Assembly: GCA_003864495.1 (NCBI GenBank)
Contig: ML133499.1
Coordinates: forward strand, 1,922,001-1,986,000
Reading direction: 5' to 3'
Origin: Nemopilema nomurai
Lineage: Eukaryota > Cnidaria > Scyphozoa > Rhizostomeae > Rhizostomatidae
DNA length: 64,000 nt
Shown: in pieces, positions 39,001 through 58,412 of the stretch
Numbering within the stretch: position 1 is the first letter of the stretch
How the letters are laid out: every line of letters starts with the position of its first letter
Position numbers and translations under genes: made by a program
The notes under the pieces: generated by a model
Databases searched by the model: none
What the model saw: the letters and a program-made list of their open reading frames with translations, nothing else
What the model was told of the DNA's origin: nothing

Positions 39001-42000
39001 TCGTCTTGTATTCATTAAGGGAAAATAAAAACAATTTAGTTTAGCCTTTTCTGCACTCTGCAGGATGGCTCAGTGGTTAGAGGTGTTGACTACAGACTAA
39101 AAGGTCAGTGGTTTGAGTCCCCTGCATGACCAAACGTTCACCCAGAGTCACCAGCTCTCTGTTAATACAGGCATAAGGAATCACAATATGTGGTCAAATC
39201 AAGAAAAAGGTCTAGGAAATGCCAAATAAGCTAAACTTGGTCTAGACTGGTCAAAGACATAACATATCTTCTTTATATAAGTCTTATTTTTGTGCTCCTT
39301 TGATATTGTAAATTAGTTTAATTTTTCTCCTTCAGTTGAACCAGCAAATGAAGAAGAAAATGATCAAGTTGCTGAAACTGTAAAATCAAAACCAAATGCT
39401 ATTAAAAGCTTACAGTTAATGTATGATTCATCGTCAAGTGAAGATGAGAGCGGGAATGTGCCTGGTAATAACAAAGTTTTACTTTTTTACTTAGTTTTAC
39501 TTACAAAGTTCTAAGAGGGCTCATTTTGGCTGCAAACACAGAAAATTGTTGTAGCATCACCGAATAGAATTGAAAGTACAATGATGATGGTAATAGTTTG
39601 TTATCATAATAATTACCATCATCATCACCAGAAAAACAATGGTCATTATTAAAACACAATCAGCATATTGGTCGCTGTAATCATTAATCAAAGAAAATCA
39701 GCGTAATCATCATTATCATTCATAATCATCAGAGGGTAATCACCTCTTTCAATGGCTTGAAACTTCCAAACTTGGCTCCACGTCCTCCCCTGCCATTTTC
39801 ATTGTACTACTCATTCTATTATCATTCATTGGGCCTTTTCCTGTCTCTGATTCTTTCAACCAGTAACCTTCTTTGGCCGCTGACTTTCTCCTGTCTCTGA
39901 TTCTTTCAACCAGTAACCTTCTTTGGCCGCTGACTTTCTCCTGTACCTGTGGAAAGTCTTGGCTCTTGATAATGTATGCTAGATTAAGATTTCACTTGCT
40001 GGTGATTTTTTCTCATGCAGTATACCGTAACAATGGAAACGAACTGCAGTTTGACAATTATCTTGGGGGCTGCAACCTCAGCAACCCCCTAAACCCCTGG
40101 GTCCGACGTGCCTGTATACATCACATTTCTTTCGTAGAAAAGGCTGTGTCTGGAACAATGCAAGCAAATGGGTTTGATGGGCATTCCTCAAATCGAGATG
40201 CTGGTGACAAGAGAGAAGAAAATGTTGATACAAACAGAGCTTCCTTTGCCAATCAAAACAGTTTTCACCAAGGATCAGCGGGAAAGGATACTCACTCCAG
40301 TAACAATAATGATGAACAATATTTTAATGGTGCGAAGAAGTTGTCTGCTGAAGATTTGCAAAACGGCTCGAAGCAAAATCAGCATTGGGATAGGTCCAGG
40401 GAAGTTGGTCAGAACAAGAGGCCACTTCAACAGAAAGTAAGGCCATTTTCTAATGTTTTCCTTAATAAAGATTAACTTGTGTTTGCTTAGACAATGCTTA
40501 CATTTGATGCAAATGGAATTAAAAAAAAAAGATTTGTCATAGTTGCTTATTTGCCAAAGTAATATTTGTAAATGAAATAACACATAAGTAGATTCTATTT
40601 TGTTGTTTTGAATGTTTATTTTTATCTGTACATTCTATCTAATATGTGGACTTATTTATGTATTTCATGTCGATGTTATTATTATCATAACGTCAATGTG
40701 AAAGCTTTAAATGATAATTCGCGATGACGCTATCCAAAGATGATGTCTGAGAACTTGATCTTTATGAATATATGTAGTCATCTTTTTTGCGAATCCTGTT
40801 TTCGCTTTAGTGTTTGCTTTTCACTGCATTGATGGCCCGTTTCCCATCCTAGCTCCTTGTAACCCTGTATTCCCATTCAAATATTTCAAGTGTAGAATCG
40901 TCTTATACACCATGTGATTCACATTTTCAGAGAAACTTTACTAATAGAGACAGTCAAGCGAAACGACCTCGAAAGCCAACTTTACTGGAAATGGTGAGTT
41001 GCATGTTCCTTCTCAAAACTTTCCCCCGACGCTTATGTCTATTGATCAATAAAGAAGTAATTGATAGTTTTTGTTTTTCTTTATTTCGTGGCAAGTTCAA
41101 GTTTAGTGTAATTGTTTAATTAGTATGAAATAGAATGTGGGTATGGGATCTTCCAATTTCTTCCAGATTCGCTCATGGTAATTGTTACTCATGGTCAAAT
41201 ATTACTTGATCAATAGACTCAAAGATTGAGTATTATTGTACCGTTTAAACAAGTTTGTAATGTTATTACAACCCAACTTCTTCAGAATTATATTTATAAT
41301 CCTATAAAAAACATCGCGATTCCCAAAGCGCTTACATCCATGCGAATGTTCGTTTTTTCCAAAATTGTCTTGGAGTTTATCGAACAACATCAAAATTGTC
41401 TTGGAGTTTATCGAACAACATCAAAATTGTCTTGTAGTTTATCGAACACCATCTTACAATTTCTCTGATCTTCCTTTTGAAGCTATTTAATGTTTCCCCA
41501 GATTACAGCCATGCAATTTATTAAATATTATCGAAGTCTCATCTGTTGTTACTTCACAATATATCCCCAATATTTCCTTCAGCTTTTCCTTTTTCTTTCA
41601 ATATTACTTCAAAATTCCAATATATATGCTCAAACTCTCTACATTTTTACCTTAAAATTCTCTAATGCTACTCAAAATTGCCTCCTACATTACCTCAGTA
41701 TTTCCCCAACCTTTCCTTAACATTTTTCCAGAGCTACCTGAAAATTTTACCCCAAAATTATTTGCGATATCCACAAAAGATTTCTTTAATTCTGCCCCAA
41801 AATATTCCCGTTTGATCCTAACTTTTTCCAATATAACTTATCCAAAACATTGTTCCAGTTTACCTTGCCTCCGACCAGCGCCTTTAATTGATTCATATAG
41901 ACTGACTTGATTTGATACAGGATTATTCAACAGAGTCTCCTTATGACGCTAAGGTCTAGAGTAGATATTTGTTTCTGCTACATTTCTCACAGCCTATGAT

Positions 42001-42193
42001 AGGCTTTTATATGTTCATTGTTTTTTTCGCTGATCATCCATTGGTATTGCAATAAAGTAACCATTTTTCCTTTTAGCTCTTGGCGAAGGACATTAGACAC
42101 GAGAGAAACATCATTCTACAATGCATCAGGCACATAGTTCAGAACGACTTTTTCGATTGCAGCCGAGCTGACAAATACAAACATAGTGTCTAG
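36100..42193 (+). CDS. NUFIP1: Nuclear FMR1-interacting protein 1 (NUFIP1)
   Basis: Ten exons: 36100-36450, 37005-37091, 38007-38069, 38288-38364, 38595-38687, 38798-38937, 39336-39464, 40138-40436, 40931-40993, 42077-42193. They give 1419 nt, 472 residues, against about 495 in human. The N-terminus is Pro/Gly-rich and low-complexity. A C2H2 finger is in FSCQPCEKQFKTLADKTMH and LKGH (exon 2). A second is in CEVEGCEFIASRKALKLH, FVQVH (exons 3-4). The NUFIP peptide motif follows as KKWKQERRKNYP across exons 4-5. The C-terminus has KPTLLEMLLAKDIRHERN and IILQCIRHIVQNDFF, the family signature. NUFIP1 bridges SNU13/15.5K to box C/D snoRNP assembly and in mammals acts as a ribophagy receptor. The ATG at 36100 is the first in frame. 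Exon 8 could begin earlier, at 40021, but that part looks transposon-derived. Confidence 0.95.
39060..39220 (+). mobile_element. tRNA-derived SINE, copy 2
   Basis: In NUFIP1 intron 6, same strand as the gene. It begins GCAGGATGGCTCAGTGG. The A box is TGGCTCAGTGG and the B box a decayed GGTTTGAGTCC. It shares the downstream body CAGCTCTCTGT and GGCATAAGGAATCAC with copy 1 at 20675-20834. Sequence decay in the B box suggests it is older or less constrained. Confidence 0.85.
39841..39940 (+). repeat. 50-bp tandem duplication
   Basis: Two adjacent perfect copies of a 50-bp unit starting CTGTCTCTGATTCTTTCAAC, at 39841-39890 and 39891-39940, in NUFIP1 intron 7. Pyrimidine-rich, about 200 bp before exon 8. 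Confidence 0.95.
41360..41452 (+). repeat. 31-bp tandem repeat, three copies
   Basis: Three copies of a unit starting CAAAATTGTCTTGGAG, at 41360, 41391 and 41422, differing by two substitutions in the third. In NUFIP1 intron 9. Confidence 0.95.
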
Positions 42194-44633
42194 TTTTTTC
42201 GAGTTTTTATGTCAAATCATCTATTTCTATTTTTGTCTTGTATTATATCAGCGAATCTTTATTTTCTTCTTAACTACTTGTATTGAATGGGGAAATAATC
42301 AGTTGTTTTGTAAATGAATGTGCTCACTGCAAGCCAATGAAGTGTTATAGCTTTGAGGTATAAAAGGTATCAGACCGAGATGTGTAGCGTTAACTAACAT
42401 GAAACAACTTGTTTTCCCATGAACCGACTTGTGACAAGGCCCACGCTACGATTTTGAAATTGGGAGGGGGCATGATCGAGAAGCTTCTAGGTTTACTATT
42501 ACCCAAGGGGCCATTTATACTTGAGTGATGAGCTGTTTATTAAGTATTTTAATTGATATATTCACGTTTACAAATCCTCTTCGACAAACGAAGAGCCTGA
42601 TTATGACATAATACAACCATGCTTGATAAAATAGTTCGATTAAATGCAGGTGCGGAAAACAGTCATAGAGCTTGTTATTTTAAGTTGAATTGAAGAAAAC
42701 TTCGCTAAATGTTGGGGTATGGCTCCCCTGCATGCTAGCGTGGGTCCTGTGTAAAATGGAGTCGGTGCATAGTACAGCAACTGGCCCAACAGGTACAGAG
42801 GACAAGGATTTATAGGAACAACCGCACCTACAAGCAAGAAATAAAATAACAATCTTACTTCAGGTATGATAATACGACATGCGAAAGTGCCTCTCAAAGA
42901 TGAGTTCCAGAGACATAAGAAGCACGTGGAAAACTTTTAAGTTATAGGAACAGGGTTTTGAAGGGTACTTTCACCTAATTGCTCAAGTTTCAGAAAGCGC
43001 TTTTGCAATAGTGGCGGTGAAAAAGTGAGAAAAGAAATCGTTAATACAACTTCATAATGCAATGTATTAGCACTTGAAATAGCCAGGCCATGATAGGGAA
43101 CACCGATTGCTCCTTACTAGTTCACAGGTAGGTTCTCTGCATATGAAGAGACCGTTTTAGCTACACAGAAGATATCCTGTGTGCCACAAATAGCCAATAA
43201 ATAGCAATAAATAGCAAAAAAATGTAGAAAAGATGCACACAGAAAAGTTGAAAAACCTCTTCATCATTCCTATATTTTTTGGCTCTGGAAGCCAGGGTAT
43301 ACAGAAGACAGGAAACGAGCATCTTCATGAGCTTGTGAGGGGCCTCCATCTCGGATGCTGAAAGTGGAAAAATGAGCTGAAGGGGCACTTGCCCCCTAGC
43401 CCCCTGGGTTCCTGCATTTATGGTGAACTCAGATTCTTGCCATGCTCGATAGGTTTTCATACCCTTAATTCGTGCCAGTGCATTTAGAATGTGTGAATTT
43501 TATAGGCAATTTGCAACATCCATGCCTGCGATATTTGTGAGTGCAGGTTAAGCTGAAGTCAGCTTATGCTGATGTGCACCTGCTTATACTGCCGATTAAT
43601 GAAAAGTTTGCTTGAATAATGTACAGAAATTGTTCAGTAATAAAAGTCATCAAGCCAAATTTTCTTCAATACAACTTCCAGATTTAATGGAAGTTTATTT
43701 ATGAAATCTAAATGCAATTTGATGTTGTTCTTGAATTCTTGTATTTCCAATTTCTCTGTTAAACTGTTGTCAAATGCAATCCATGGAAGAGATCCTATAT
43801 ATTTAAGACTGTTTTTGCAAATTTCTCCTATTTATATCGCTTTATGTCAATTTATGTTAGTTCAAAGCTCTGTTTACTTTCTGTCTGCTACTTTCATCAG
43901 TTTGAAAGGGTTGTTTTTGTGTGAAGTTAAATTGTGCCCTTATGGGATATTGCATTTCTGCTACGGGTCTATTGCAAATCGGCCCATTTAGAATCCTGCT
44001 TTTTACGTTGAATGCATGCATGTTGAATAAATATTAAAACCACTTCAAGAAAATCAATTTTAAGTTGTCATTCATTACTTTTAACTTACACTGTCAGAAA
44101 AGAATGAAATATTGCGGTATAAACTGTAGAATCAGCTTTATATATTTCATGCAAACTATCTGCTGAAAACAGTTGTTCAAATTCGTTGCCAGGCTTGCTT
44201 ATATCCTTATGACCTTTGAACACAGGGGTGCAACTAGGATATTTTATGGGCAGGGGTTTCGTGGTAGAAATGGAGCCTAAAAACATTGGATTTCCATGTG
44301 AATAGGGCAAAATTCACTTCCTTGCCAAAAAGGGCAGGGGTTGTAACAAGGAGTAATTCTAGAAATTTAAAATTATTTTCTTTGAAGCCTAATGAAGTCT
44401 GTTCCCTTCCTGTAACCTTTAATTGAACAGAGGGGGCAACAATCTCCATTACTTAACACGATACAGTTTCTTCTATAAAAGTTCCCAATATATTTATATG
44501 ATTGCAAGTAAGTCATAACATCAGAAATGACTGGTCGCAAAAAGTTTCTATTCGCAAGGCATTGTGGGTAGCCCGCCTCGATTTCGTCGTCGCTTGGATG
44601 GCCTCAAAATTTCATTTCTGAAAGGAATTCAAG
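42194..44633. other. NUFIP1-PSMC4 intergenic region
   Basis: About 2.4 kb with no recognised gene. Short G-rich strings near 42436, 43380 and 44224 (for example GGGGCACTTGCCCCCTAGCC) look like decayed transposon ends, but no paired termini were found. The last 60 bp before the PSMC4 ATG are GC-richer (CCCGCCTCG...) and probably hold a TATA-less promoter. GCATTGTGGG at about 44560 partly resembles a ZNF143-type site. Confidence 0.5.
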
Positions 44634-53238
<8,605 letters not shown>

Positions 53239-54571
53239 CACTAGCCAAAGTGTTGTACGTATTTTGATTTACTGTTGCCTTCTGTGCAGTGAAATGTTGC
53301 AATATTTAACCCATAAGTATTCACTTGCTATAGAGTTAGTGCCGATTCCTCGTGTGTTTTACCAAAGCAGTTAGTGCGTCTTTTCTAGTAGAATACAGAA
53401 GCTGTTCTTGGTTTATTGAGAATAGTCCGATTGCGGGAAGCCCTAGTGCTGTAAAGTTTATGTTAGTGTGCAAGAAATCCAGTATGGAAGCCTTAATCTT
53501 GGGAATTGAAGCACGTATCAAGCACTTTCTAAAAGTAAATAGTACGGAGCCTGTGAAGTCTTGTTACATTGTGACTGAGCACGTGAAGTGGATTCGCAAG
53601 CGTATCGCGTGCAATCTACAGTGAAAGTGACCACGTGAAATGGTAGATGGACATTTGTGATTGGTTAATCTTTGACTGACAGTTTTGGGCTTGCTAACAG
53701 GTAAAGGCAACTACCCGGCTCTCGAGGTCCTGTGCCGAAGTGAAAAACTTGTCAGCGCAGCGGCTGACTGGAGAAGACTGGGCACCACCCCATTCCCAGG
53801 ACTTACTCGCTCCAACACCGGAATTTCTGGTTGTGAGAAGAACATATACCGAATGATGACATGACCAACTTTTTCAACAGAATATTCCGGTTTTGTTTAA
53901 TCTTCATGAAATTTCTGGCAACAACTGTTAGGAGCTTGCCCTGTGCCACTAGACTCGTCAGTACTGAAGGTGAGCCAGCTCTTGAAAATGAAGCTCGAGT
54001 CAACTTTAATGACAATAAGTGGCTTTTTTTGGAGTCTTGCTGGTGATTCTTGCTGGTTCTTTTGGTGCCTATACCTGCTTATAACTGAAGTAGTTAATAT
54101 ATTTTCAATACAAGTCAATGTTTTTTTGACACCACATCCTATTTGTGGAAACATCTATTAATAATTCAGTTTGTTGTCTTGTCATCTGTTAAGTCTAGTC
54201 TTAAACACTCAAAAACTCGACAGTGGTGCGAAGACTATGTGACAAAAAATCCAAAAACTGTCATTTTACTGGTGTTAAATAAAACATTTAGAAAAGAGGT
54301 TCCCACGCCTCCTTGATAACTGTCTATGGATTCCCGCCTTTAAATGCAGCTCCTGTGTAAAAATCGAAACTTAATTTAAACATATGACAAATTCTAGGTA
54401 ACAAGAATTTAATTTTTATTAGTGTTAGAGTCTGAAAAGCGAAAGAACTGAAAATCCAGGTGAGCAATGCGAAGTATTTGCAAACTCAGCTCAGCGCTTT
54501 TATGTTCAGGCGTGGCCAAGCAAGCCTACATTTTGTTCAGCTACTCTCGATGCTTTGTGGAGTGTAATGTT

Positions 54572-55082
54572 TAGTGAGATGTTAAATTCCTTTCACCAGG
54601 ACACAAGAGTGAACGTACTGAACATTGCTTTGAGCACGCACGCCATGTATTGCTCAGTGAAATGTTAAATTCCTTTCACCAGGAAACAAGAGTGAACGCA
54701 CTGAACATTGCTTTGAGCACGCACGCCATGTATTGCTCAGTGAAATGTTCAATTCCTTTCACCAGGACACAAGAGTGAACGCACTGAACATTGCTTTGAG
54801 CACGCACGCCATGTATTGCTCAGTGAAATGTTCAATTCCTTTCACCAGGACACAAGAGTGAACGCACTGAACATTGCTTTGAGCACGCACGCCATGTATT
54901 GCTCAGTGAAATGTTCAATTCCTTTCGCCAGGACACAAGAGTGAACGCACTGAACATTGCTTTGAGCACGCACGCCATGTATTGCTCAGTGAAATGTTCA
55001 ATTCCTTTCACCAGGACATAAGAGTGAACGCACTGAACATTGCTTTGAGCACGCACGCCAAGTGTTGCGCAGTGAAATGTTC
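54572..55082 (+). repeat. 83-bp minisatellite, six copies
   Basis: Units begin CAGTGAAATGTTCAATTCC (first copy TAGTGAGATGTTAAATTCC) at 54572, 54655, 54738, 54821, 54904 and 54987, with a partial seventh from 55070. Copies differ by a few substitutions. The minus-strand frame across them is an artefact. The array sits just downstream of the poly(A) signal of the EGF gene. Confidence 0.96.
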
Positions 55083-55122
55083 ATATCTTTTGATCTGGAT
55101 ATAGAAATGTTGTGCTTCAATT

Positions 55123-55128
55123 TTTATT
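55123..55128 (-). terminator. Poly(A) signal of the EGF-domain gene
   Basis: AATAAA on the minus strand, about 45 nt past the TAA at 55170. It supports the terminal exon call and implies a very short 3' UTR. Confidence 0.5.
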
Positions 55129-55169
55129 AAGTTCTGTTCTCTCCTGTCTGCTTTTTTGCAAGTTGACAC

Positions 55170-57474
55170 TTAGATAACAATTGTCTTTGAAACATGATTT
55201 ATATCTTGTACTGGATTTGCCGTATCTCTGGAACACAGGCATTCATTAGTAATGACATTGAAACTTAATTTGTAGTAGGCCTGTTCTCTGCACGAATCGT
55301 AGCACAAATCCATGTTTTCCATCATACCTTGTGATTTGTTGGGCCTGTACACAACCCCTCTTTCCCACGAGCCTAAAAAAGATTTAGAAAGCTGATAATT
55401 TTGTGTAAATCCCTTTTACTAGCTTATTGTTACCCTTGCTATGGCCTGTTACCTGCTCTATCATATGTCTGTCTGGCAAAATGAAGAATCTCTCTCACAA
55501 ATCGTAGTTGTACCACGAAACTTTTGTTCACGTGCTTTGCGGTACAAAACTTCACAATGGCAAGAATATGCAAAGTATTCCTCAGAGTATGCAAACGTCG
55601 GAGAGTAATTAAAAGCTGACAGAATAAATAGTCAGCTGCGGATCGTTTTTGTTTGAAACACCTCAAGATGACATCATCAGGGTAGCCATTTTCAATAAGG
55701 AAAGGTTTTTGTATCAAGTTCAGAAACGAGATTAGTTTTGGAGCAAATCATGAGCGTCCTGTGAACTAAGGTTTTGATGAGACCAATTTTCCTTTCTTTA
55801 GGGCTAAAGCAATTCCAGCGAATATATTGACCAGTAAATGTTGGTTTCCTATAGACACTGGTGAAAAAGGAATCGCCCTCCTTTTGAACCGAAACATCCA
55901 GAAAATTCAAGGAGTTGTTTTGCTCCTTCTCTATAGTGAATTTTAGGGCTGGATGTAACGAGTTAAGTTTTCCATGAAAATAGTCACACTCCAGCACCGA
56001 ATCAAAAATGACGTACGTATCGTCAACATAGCGAAAATAGACCACGGGCTCTTTGGTTTGTTCAAAAAGCTTGTTTTCATAAAAACCGACAAAGATGTTA
56101 GCTAGTGCCGGTCCCAAAGGGCTACCCATTGCTACTCCATCAATTTGTCTATACATTATGTTGTCGAAACTGAATTCCACTCCACGAGTGGCAATTTGCA
56201 TGAGCTCTTTGAAAACACCCTCTTTGGATGGTGGGCAATCAAGATGGCCACGGTACAAAGCATCAGCGCAGATCCCTCTATGGTCTCGTCAAGGGACACG
56301 TTTGTAAACAAAATGCTGATGTCGAAGGAGCGCATGAATGTTTTGGCAGGCTCAAGCTCTAAGTTTTGGATAAAGTTGGCAAATGTAAAGGTATCTTTGA
56401 TGCAACGTGAAGAATACATTTTTATGACCGGGTCCAAAATTTCGGATAGCCACTTTGCTAGCTCATGTTGTGAAGATCCAATCATAGACAAATTCGGTCG
56501 AAGCGGGATGTTTTCTTTAGGTATGAGTTTTTGGTAAGCCATACATACATGTGGTCCTGTTGGTCTGATCCTACGTAAACTGTACGAGCCAAGGATTTTT
56601 GGTTGACTAATTATAGAAGACGTTTTTGTAGTTTCTGCTCGACGCTTTTTCTTGCCGTTGTGAAACTCTTGTTCGTAAATGAAACAGTTTTGCACTTGGG
56701 TAGAATTGTGGAAAATAAAGCCGAAGGACAGAAAGAAGTCGAAAAAATGTTCCGTGATGTAAAACGTCGCAAAAGCTGTACCATAATTTGCATGAACTCA
56801 AAGTACTTTAAGCAAAGTTATAGTTCCGCCATTTCTTACCACTGAAAAAGAAGAAATGACTTCTGGGAGGCTGACCTAAATGTCGATATCAAGGTGGTTT
56901 TGACACGCTAATTCAGGTAATAAACCTATGACAACGGAAGTCAATCGAAGAAAATTTTCTGTCATTCTCTATCCGACAACCCCGCCCCTTCCCTGATAAA
57001 GGGATAACCTGCAGGCAATGCAACTATGATTAACTGACCTGAGCAGACCTTGCCGTCCCCAGTAAAACCATTTTTGCATTGGCAGGAGAAGGATCCGTGC
57101 GTATTGAAGCAGTGAGCATTGATGTGACAGTTATGCGTGTTGGTGGCACACTCATCGATATCGTGGACCGGAGCAGCGGTTGTTGGATCTTGCTGTACAG
57201 GGCTCTCCTCCTTTATGAACATCGCTGTATCTTTTGGTTTATTGACAGGCAGAAAGGTATAGAACTTCTCAGCGTCAGTTCCACGTGTCAACACGACACA
57301 GCTTTGGTCCAGGCTGCAAAGATGGAACGATTCATCGATGATGTTTTCCGAAATGTCGTCTACAGTGACTTTTTCCTCAGCTCTAAAGTAGCTATTTCCC
57401 GGATTTGTAGCTTCTGCCTTTAGACAGTGACAAAGGAGCTCTGCAAAGAGGCAAAAGAAGAAATGGCTTTTCAT
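55170..57474 (-). CDS. Secreted EGF_CA-domain, cysteine-rich protein
   Basis: Two minus-strand exons join in phase 1: 57039-57474 (start, donor CTCAG then GTCAGT) and 55170-55372 (acceptor TTTTTTAG, stop TAA). Together they encode 212 residues. Residues 1-20 are a signal peptide ([20 protein letters not shown]). Residues about 30-95 ([17 protein letters not shown]) are Cys-poor and loosely PAN-like. Residues about 107-146 are a calcium-binding EGF domain, [18 protein letters not shown] and [19 protein letters not shown]. The C-terminal exon holds [17 protein letters not shown] and TNECLCS, a second Cys-rich, apple/WSC-like segment. Probably extracellular; the specific function is unknown. A Penelope-like element occupies much of the single intron, in the same orientation. 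The join rests on matching phase, consensus splice sites and similar Cys-rich character. An unseen middle exon is possible. Confidence 0.72.
55439..56695 (-). mobile_element. Penelope-like retroelement, reverse transcriptase relic
   Basis: Minus-strand frames at 56695-56156, 56258-55692 and 55717-55439 together cover a Penelope-type RT core. Recognisable pieces are [53 protein letters not shown], the catalytic YVDDT box, and [13 protein letters not shown] near the end. At least two frame breaks (about 56240-56280 and 55700-55720) make it non-functional. No GIY-YIG endonuclease follows, so the 3' part is missing or diverged. It lies in the intron of the EGF gene. The element may extend at its 5' end to about 56865. 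Confidence 0.93.
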
Positions 57475-57506
57475 GATTCTGCTCCGAAGACGTCAGGCTA
57501 CATAAG

Positions 57507-57815
57507 CCGTGTCTCTCAAACCGTGTCTCTCAAGCCGTGTCTCTCAAGCCGTGTCTCTTAAGCCGTGTCTCTCGAGCCGTGTCTCTCAAGCCGTGTCTCT
57601 TAAGCCGTGTCTCTCTCAAGCTGTGTCTCTCAAACTGTGTCTCTCAAACCGTGTCTCTCAAGCCGTGTCTCTCAAACCGTGTCTCTCAAACGGTGTCTCT
57701 CAAGCCGTGTCTCTTAAGCCGTGTCTCTCAAGCCGTGTCTCTCAAACCGTGTCTCTCAAGCCGTGTCTCTCTCAAGCTGTGTCTCTCTAACCGTAAATCT
57801 CTCAAGCCGTGTCTC
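57507..57815 (+). repeat. 14-bp minisatellite, about 22 copies
   Basis: Repeats of CCGTGTCTCTCAAG with A/G and C/T variants and occasional 16-bp units. On the minus strand it lies from 33 bp upstream of the EGF gene's ATG, so it occupies that gene's 5' UTR or core promoter. The Ser/Val/Leu-rich frames across it are repeat artefacts. Confidence 0.97.
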
Positions 57816-58312
57816 AGGTCGGGTCACCCATCAGACGACTGTTGCCTTTAGAAGCTAGTCTGTCCAAATTATTATTGCATTTTGGTCAGCATTTGTTGAA
57901 TCAATAATTTTTGCCGGTATACTCATTGAAGCCAGATAGCTACATTCAACCGCATTTAAAATGAATTCCACTTGCAACCTGCTAGACATTCAAAATCCTA
58001 TCAAAAATTTAATATGGTTTAATAAAGTTCTTCTAATTCGAACATAAACACTTAATCTCTAATGACTGTTTGTTAAAGGATGCCATGTTAAGAGAAGAAG
58101 CTCTGGAAAAAGTTAGTTCTTGAGGTATACGCCATTAGCACGGAATATATGTTGCTTAACACTTTGACGCCATATTGTTTTAAACAACCTGAGATATTGA
58201 TTCAGAACTGAGAGAAGACAAAGTTACTGGAACAAGGCAAGCAAAACTAGATTCTCATTTATTAGGTTTTCGAAGAATTCCATGCAGCCAAAAATTTACG
58301 TTTTGACAAGGT

Positions 58313-58412
58313 TTTACGTTCCGACGTTTCCACACTCTGAGGAGTGTAGGACGAAAAAGTACTTTAAGCATGTAAAAACTGGTTCCGTTATTTCTAGCTA
58401 ACGAAAGAAGAA
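58313..58412 (-). mobile_element. Penelope-related terminal fragment (tentative)
   Basis: AAAGTACTTTAAGCA at 58356-58370 is identical to 56810-56824, upstream of the Penelope RT, and similarity continues loosely for about 45 bp (GTTCCG, ATTTCT, AAGAAGAA). A perfect hairpin ACACTC-TGAG-GAGTGT lies at 58332-58347. Read on the minus strand, the string GAAACGTCGGAACG resembles ends common in Penelope-like elements. Tentative. Confidence 0.4.

Larger units (their letters stand above)
53239..55169. other. Interval between convergent PSMC4 and the EGF gene
   Basis: It contains the PSMC4 3' UTR, of unknown length (first AATAAA at 54278), and a GC-rich unexplained segment at 53701-53865. The 83-bp minisatellite follows, and a minus-strand poly(A) signal lies at 55123-55128. 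No further gene is assignable. Confidence 0.5.

Noticed and set aside
53352..53624. 90-codon open frame after PSMC4
   Set aside because: No homology or splice context; probably PSMC4 3' UTR or intergenic sequence.
54832..55056. Minus-strand peptide repeated along the 83-bp array
   Set aside because: Product of the minisatellite, with no start or splice context.
57509..57851. Ser/Leu/Val-rich repeat proteins on the plus strand
   Set aside because: The 14-bp minisatellite stays open in more than one frame; not genes.
58332..58354. Hammerhead ribozyme core (CTGAGGA ... CGAAA)
   Set aside because: The core strings are present, but stem II cannot pair beyond two bases and the 6-bp hairpin ACACTC/GAGTGT competes. 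Not enough to call.
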